Shown here piece after piece: positions 12,908 through 16,279 of a stretch of 16,279 bases of DNA. A program made the translations under genes and the position numbers. The notes beneath the pieces are model-generated. The model saw only the letters and a list, made by a program, of their open reading frames with translations. It did no database searches and was not told where the DNA came from. The DNA comes from Sulfurimonas sp. (GTDB lineage: Bacteria; Campylobacterota; Campylobacteria; Campylobacterales; Sulfurimonadaceae): assembly GCA_021157485.1 (NCBI GenBank), contig JAGGWO010000179.1, positions 1 through 16,279 of the forward strand, in the 5' to 3' direction. Every line of letters starts with the position of its first letter. The stretch's first letter is position 1.

Positions 12908-15627
12908 TACTTTAGCTCTCCCCAATGATTACCAATATTCATACTAGCTTTAAGTGGAATATTTAATTCCATAATACCTTCCATAATCTCTTTAAAACGA
13001 TTACCTAACTCTTGGGCTTCATCGGCATTTACTTCAAAGATAAGTTCATCATGGATTTGTAATAGCATTTTTGCATTTAATTTTTCATCATTTATAACTT
13101 TATGAATCTTATTCATAGAGAGTTTGATTAGATCTGCTGCACTTCCCTGAAAAACAGAGTTTACTGACTCTCTCTCATATGCTGCTCTAAACATAGGAGT
13201 TGCGTTTTCATAATCAAAATAACGACGGCGTTTTAGTAGAGTCTCTACATAACCATACTCTTTTGAACTATCGACGATAGAACGAAAGTATGTACGAACT
13301 GTAGGGAAGCTCTCAAAGTATTTCTCTATAATCTCTTTAGCCTCTTTTGTAGTGATACCCAGAGTGTCTGAGAGTTTTTTTTGCCCCATTCCATAAAGAA
13401 GTCCAAAGTTCACTGTCTTTGCAACACCACGCTTAGCATCAGCTTCTTCTTCACCAAAAAGAGCTACAGCAGTTTGACGATGTATATCTTTATCATGCTT
13501 GAATGCATCCACTAAAACGCTATCTTGAGAGTAATGAGCAAGCAGACGCAGTTCAATCTGTGAGTAATCTATACCAATAAGTTTTTTACCCTCAGGGGCT
13601 ACAAAAGCCTCACGGATTTTAAGACCTAGCTTACTTCTTGCCGGAATATTTTGCAGATTTGGATTTTTTGAACTCAAACGCCCTGTTGCAGTTCCTGTTT
13701 GAACAAAAGAGGTATGAATACGACTCTTTTTATCTTCTTTACTCAGCTTTAAGAGTGGGTCTATATATGTTGAGTAGAGTTTATAAACTTCTCGGTACTC
13801 TAAAAGTTTAGGGATAATATCGTGCTTACCATTTAACCCATTGAGGACTTTCTCATCAGTTGAGTAACCAGTCTTAGTCTTTTTACCAACAGGCAGACCT
13901 AGTGTCTCAAAAAGTATAACACCAAGCTGTTTAGTTGAGTTGATATTAAACTCAGTTCCTGCTAATTCATAAATACTTTTAGTAAGTCCAGAGAGAGTCT
14001 CTTTTACTTCGACTAAAAACTGCTCTAAAAATGAACTATCAACTTTTATACCCTCTTTTTCCATACTCAGTAGTGTTTGAATAAAAGGTATCTCAACATC
14101 CATAGACTCTTTAATTAGATGAGTTGCATCTTGAAGTTCTAGTTTCTGTAAGAAAAGATTGTAAAGTTTTAGAGTGATAAAAGCATCTTCAGCCGCGTAG
14201 CCACAAGCATCTTCAAGCTCTACACTTGCAAAGGTATCACCCTTTTTAACTGTATCTTTAAACGCAACCATTTTATGACCTAAAAGCTTATCTGAAAGCT
14301 TATCAAGAGAGAGTGCACTCTCAGGATTGATTAACCATGCTAAAATCATAGAGTCTGAGTATATTTTAAGAGTATCATCATCTAATAATCTACTTACAAA
14401 ATGTATATCAAACTTGATATTATGACCTACAACATTGTGTTTAAATATCTCTTTTATTGCACTCTTTGCAATTTCTTCACTTATTTGATCTGCTACACCT
14501 AGATAGAAGTGAGCAAATGGGACATAAAAAGCCTCTTTGTCATCAAAACAGAAACTAAACCCGACTAACTTATCCTTGTCATAATCAAGCCCTGTTGTCT
14601 CAGTATCAAACGCAACAACATCATAGTTTTGTATCTCAGCTAAAACTTCTCTGAGTTTTTTCTCATCGGTAATAAGTGTAGCTTTAAACTCTAGATTTGT
14701 ACTCTCCCCAATAACTTCAGTTTCAACTCTTTTAACTGCCTCTTTTTTCACATCATCACTCACCATATTTTTAGCGTGAAGTACACGAAGAACCGCATTT
14801 TGCTCATATTTCACAAGTTCATCATAGATATTTAAAAAAGGATTTTCCACATCCATTTTATACTCTTCAAAATCAAACTCTGTGAAGACATCATGCTTAA
14901 GTGTTACAAGCTCTTTTGACATATATGCTTGCTCACGTGACTCTTTAAGTTTTTTCTGGTTTGCACCTTTAACTTCTTCTACATTTGTATAAATATTATC
15001 AAGTGTGCCATACTCTTTTAAAAGTTTCTCAGCTCCGACTTTACCAATACCTTTAACTCCGGGAACATTATCAGCACTATCTCCAAGGATTGACTGATAA
15101 TCTATAAACTGCTTAGGAGTAACACCATACTTTTCAAAACAGGCATCTTCATCCATACTCTTTCTTTTTATAGCATCAACTATAACAACTTTCCCATCAT
15201 CTATGAGTTGATAAAGATCTTTATCATGAGAGACAACTCTAACGTTATACCCTTTCTCACGTGCAAGATGTGTCACAGTAGCTATCATGTCATCAGCTTC
15301 ATAACCTTGCATACCTAAGGTCTTATAACCCATCTTGTCAATCCACTCGATTGCTACTGGCAGTTGCATTGTAAGTTCTGGTGGTGGTGCACTACGATTT
15401 GCTTTATAGTTTGGATCTATCTCGTTACGAAATGTAGGCCCTTTAGTATCTATAGCAAATACAATATAGTCACTATCATGCTGTTTTTGAAGGGTTGACA
15501 TGAAGTTTGTAAAACCTGTAAGAAGACCTGTCGGGAAGCCATTTTTATTTTTTAGGTGTTGAGGAAGTGCGTAAAAACTACGGAAAAAAAAACCGAAAGT
15601 ATCTATGATAGTAACAGTTTTACTCAT
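12907..15627 (-). CDS. polA: DNA polymerase I
   Basis: The 906-residue enzyme fills gaps and removes RNA primers. The 5' nuclease domain (1 to about 290) has FAIDTKGPTFR, GYEADDMIATV (108-118), SHDKDLYQL (133-141) and LGDSADNVPGVKGIGKVGA (181-199). The 3'-5' exonuclease domain (about 315-500) keeps all motifs: D341-T-E343, NIKFD with D407, and YAAED with D481, so proofreading should be active. The polymerase domain has motif A IGIDYSQIELRLL (D687), motif B KTVNFGLLYG (K737, F741) and motif C IHDE (H859, D860, E861). The F741 position predicts normal discrimination against dideoxynucleotides. Codons 12-15 (GFFF) contain nine T in a row. Both ends overlap neighbours by TAATG, placing it between the HDOD gene and the aldo/keto reductase in one operon. 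Confidence 0.97.
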   Translation of the reverse strand: MSKTVTIIDTFGFFFRSFYALPQHLKNKNGFPTGLLTGFTNFMSTLQKQHDSDYIVFAIDTKGPTFRNEIDPNYKANRSAPPPELTMQLPVAIEWIDKMGYKTLGMQGYEADDMIATVTHLAREKGYNVRVVSHDKDLYQLIDDGKVVIVDAIKRKSMDEDACFEKYGVTPKQFIDYQSILGDSADNVPGVKGIGKVGAEKLLKEYGTLDNIYTNVEEVKGANQKKLKESREQAYMSKELVTLKHDVFTEFDFEEYKMDVENPFLNIYDELVKYEQNAVLRVLHAKNMVSDDVKKEAVKRVETEVIGESTNLEFKATLITDEKKLREVLAEIQNYDVVAFDTETTGLDYDKDKLVGFSFCFDDKEAFYVPFAHFYLGVADQISEEIAKSAIKEIFKHNVVGHNIKFDIHFVSRLLDDDTLKIYSDSMILAWLINPESALSLDKLSDKLLGHKMVAFKDTVKKGDTFASVELEDACGYAAEDAFITLKLYNLFLQKLELQDATHLIKESMDVEIPFIQTLLSMEKEGIKVDSSFLEQFLVEVKETLSGLTKSIYELAGTEFNINSTKQLGVILFETLGLPVGKKTKTGYSTDEKVLNGLNGKHDIIPKLLEYREVYKLYSTYIDPLLKLSKEDKKSRIHTSFVQTGTATGRLSSKNPNLQNIPARSKLGLKIREAFVAPEGKKLIGIDYSQIELRLLAHYSQDSVLVDAFKHDKDIHRQTAVALFGEEEADAKRGVAKTVNFGLLYGMGQKKLSDTLGITTKEAKEIIEKYFESFPTVRTYFRSIVDSSKEYGYVETLLKRRRYFDYENATPMFRAAYERESVNSVFQGSAADLIKLSMNKIHKVINDEKLNAKMLLQIHDELIFEVNADEAQELGNRFKEIMEGIMELNIPLKASMNIGNHWGELK

Positions 15628-16279
15628 TACTTGCCTTCAAGAGCATCTAACATATCATCAATACTATCTTCTAATATTTCATGATTATATCCAGCATCTC
15701 TTGCTTTTTTAAGTCCAAAGTTTATAGCCTGTTCTGAGTATGGTTTATTTATTGGAATAATTGCTTTTACTATATGTAAAGCAGTTGAAAACTCTTGAAT
15801 CTCTGAAGGAGCTGCTGCAGGATTATCAGCATATTTAATCATGTTTATAAACTCTTCATCAAAGCCCCAGTGCTCAAAAACTTTTGCAGTAACTTCTGAA
15901 CTACTCACCTCTACAAAAGATTTCTCAACCATTGCCAAATTACCTGTAGTCTCTACTTCTGAGTAAAAAGGTGTTACTTCATCTTCTTGAATAATATCGC
16001 TTGCAATAAGAATTTTACCTGTCTCTTGCAAAAACGCAGCGAGGTAAAGTTTCTCTGCTTTTTGTTTATCGATTTTTTTATACCAGTTAAGAATGAGTGC
16101 AGCTTGAAGCGATGAAATCTCTGCAAATTTCTCACTAGTAACACCATATGGTTTCATATCTACGTTTAACAGCTTACGAATAGAGTTACCTAAAGCGATA
16201 GAGCGAGTCATACTCATACCAAAAAGACTAACTGCTTGCTCAACATTTCTTATCTCACGTGCAAATGAGTACAGAGGCG
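15627..16279 (-). CDS. HDOD-domain signalling protein, partial (N terminus outside window)
   Basis: The reading frame is open up to the right window edge: before the in-frame ATG at 16217 come PLYSFAREIRNVEQAVSLFG, which is the characteristic HDOD stretch, so the gene begins outside and 217 residues are visible. HDOD domains are relatives of HD phosphohydrolases lacking the metal-binding His-Asp pair and usually act in signalling or regulation. Further matches are MSMTRSIALGNSIRKLL, AAFLQETGKILIAS and the HWGFDEEFINMIKYAD helix, followed by an ALHIVKAI helix. The C-terminal 20 residues are acidic. The stop overlaps the polA start (TAATG), so it is the upstream, translationally coupled partner of polA. 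Its role in relation to polA is unknown. Confidence 0.88.
   Translation of the reverse strand, partial: PLYSFAREIRNVEQAVSLFGMSMTRSIALGNSIRKLLNVDMKPYGVTSEKFAEISSLQAALILNWYKKIDKQKAEKLYLAAFLQETGKILIASDIIQEDEVTPFYSEVETTGNLAMVEKSFVEVSSSEVTAKVFEHWGFDEEFINMIKYADNPAAAPSEIQEFSTALHIVKAIIPINKPYSEQAINFGLKKARDAGYNHEILEDSIDDMLDALEGK

Noticed and set aside
12908..12925. Longer start (TTG at 12925) for the aldo/keto reductase
   Set aside because: The added six residues lie wholly in the polA end, do not match the family N terminus, and the ATG at 12907 forms a TAATG junction like the other pairs.
16215..16217. ATG at 16217 as the true start of the HDOD gene
   Set aside because: The frame stays open to the window edge and the upstream residues are a typical HDOD stretch, so the gene simply continues outside.
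1..16279. CRISPR array, tRNA, insertion sequence, prophage or defence island
   Set aside because: Reading both strands showed no regularly spaced direct repeats, no cloverleaf, no transposase or integrase motifs, and nearly all bases are assigned to housekeeping-type genes.

Overview
The window is an AT-rich stretch of a Campylobacterota (Epsilonproteobacteria) chromosome, most likely from the Sulfurimonas group. Evidence for this is the FlhX-type FlhB C-terminal homologue, the Campylobacterota look of PolA, Sir and the small conserved proteins, very tight gene packing and AT-rich codon use. It looks like core chromosome: there is no tRNA, rRNA, insertion sequence, phage gene or CRISPR array, and no stretch over 300 bases lacks a gene.

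Layout. Positions 1-577 (minus) hold the start of a gene running off the left edge, with an ACP-like domain behind a degenerate C-terminal piece of an AMP-ligase. Divergent from it is a plus-strand cluster pgsA - rseP - yggS (656-2948: phospholipid synthesis, site-2 protease, PLP homeostasis), then a small conserved gene (3034-3426). A bidirectional hairpin separates this from three minus-strand genes: a secreted alpha-carbonic anhydrase, a DTW-domain tRNA modification enzyme, and a ClC-family chloride transporter or channel (3447-6393). A plus-strand flavoprotein (6490-7734) converges, with a 4-bp stop-codon overlap, on a minus-strand pair of unknown gene plus ThiE-like gene (8728-7731). Divergent from that pair, behind a recognisable promoter, is a siroheme sulfite/nitrite reductase (8861-10594). 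A FliK-like gene and flhX follow (10620-11891) and again converge with a 4-bp stop overlap on the minus-strand chain HDOD gene -> polA -> Tas-like aldo/keto reductase (16279-11888), whose members are coupled by TAATG junctions.

The genes are mostly housekeeping. Carbonic anhydrase and ClC suit periplasmic bicarbonate and anion handling. FliK-like plus FlhX form the familiar hook-length/export-switch pair (compare ylqG-ylqH in Bacillus). polA sits between an HDOD signalling protein and an oxidoreductase.

No new multi-gene defence or metabolic system was seen. The most unusual signals are finer-scale: (1) a heptamer, TGCGTTT/AAACGCA, found at least 20 times on both strands and in several reading frames; (2) a possible translational switch between the FliK-like gene and flhX, made of a short coupled ORF and two mutually exclusive hairpins, one hiding the flhX ribosome-binding site; (3) a C7 tract at the predicted transcription start of the carbonic anhydrase gene; (4) altered key residues in ClC, Sir and the ThiE-like protein.
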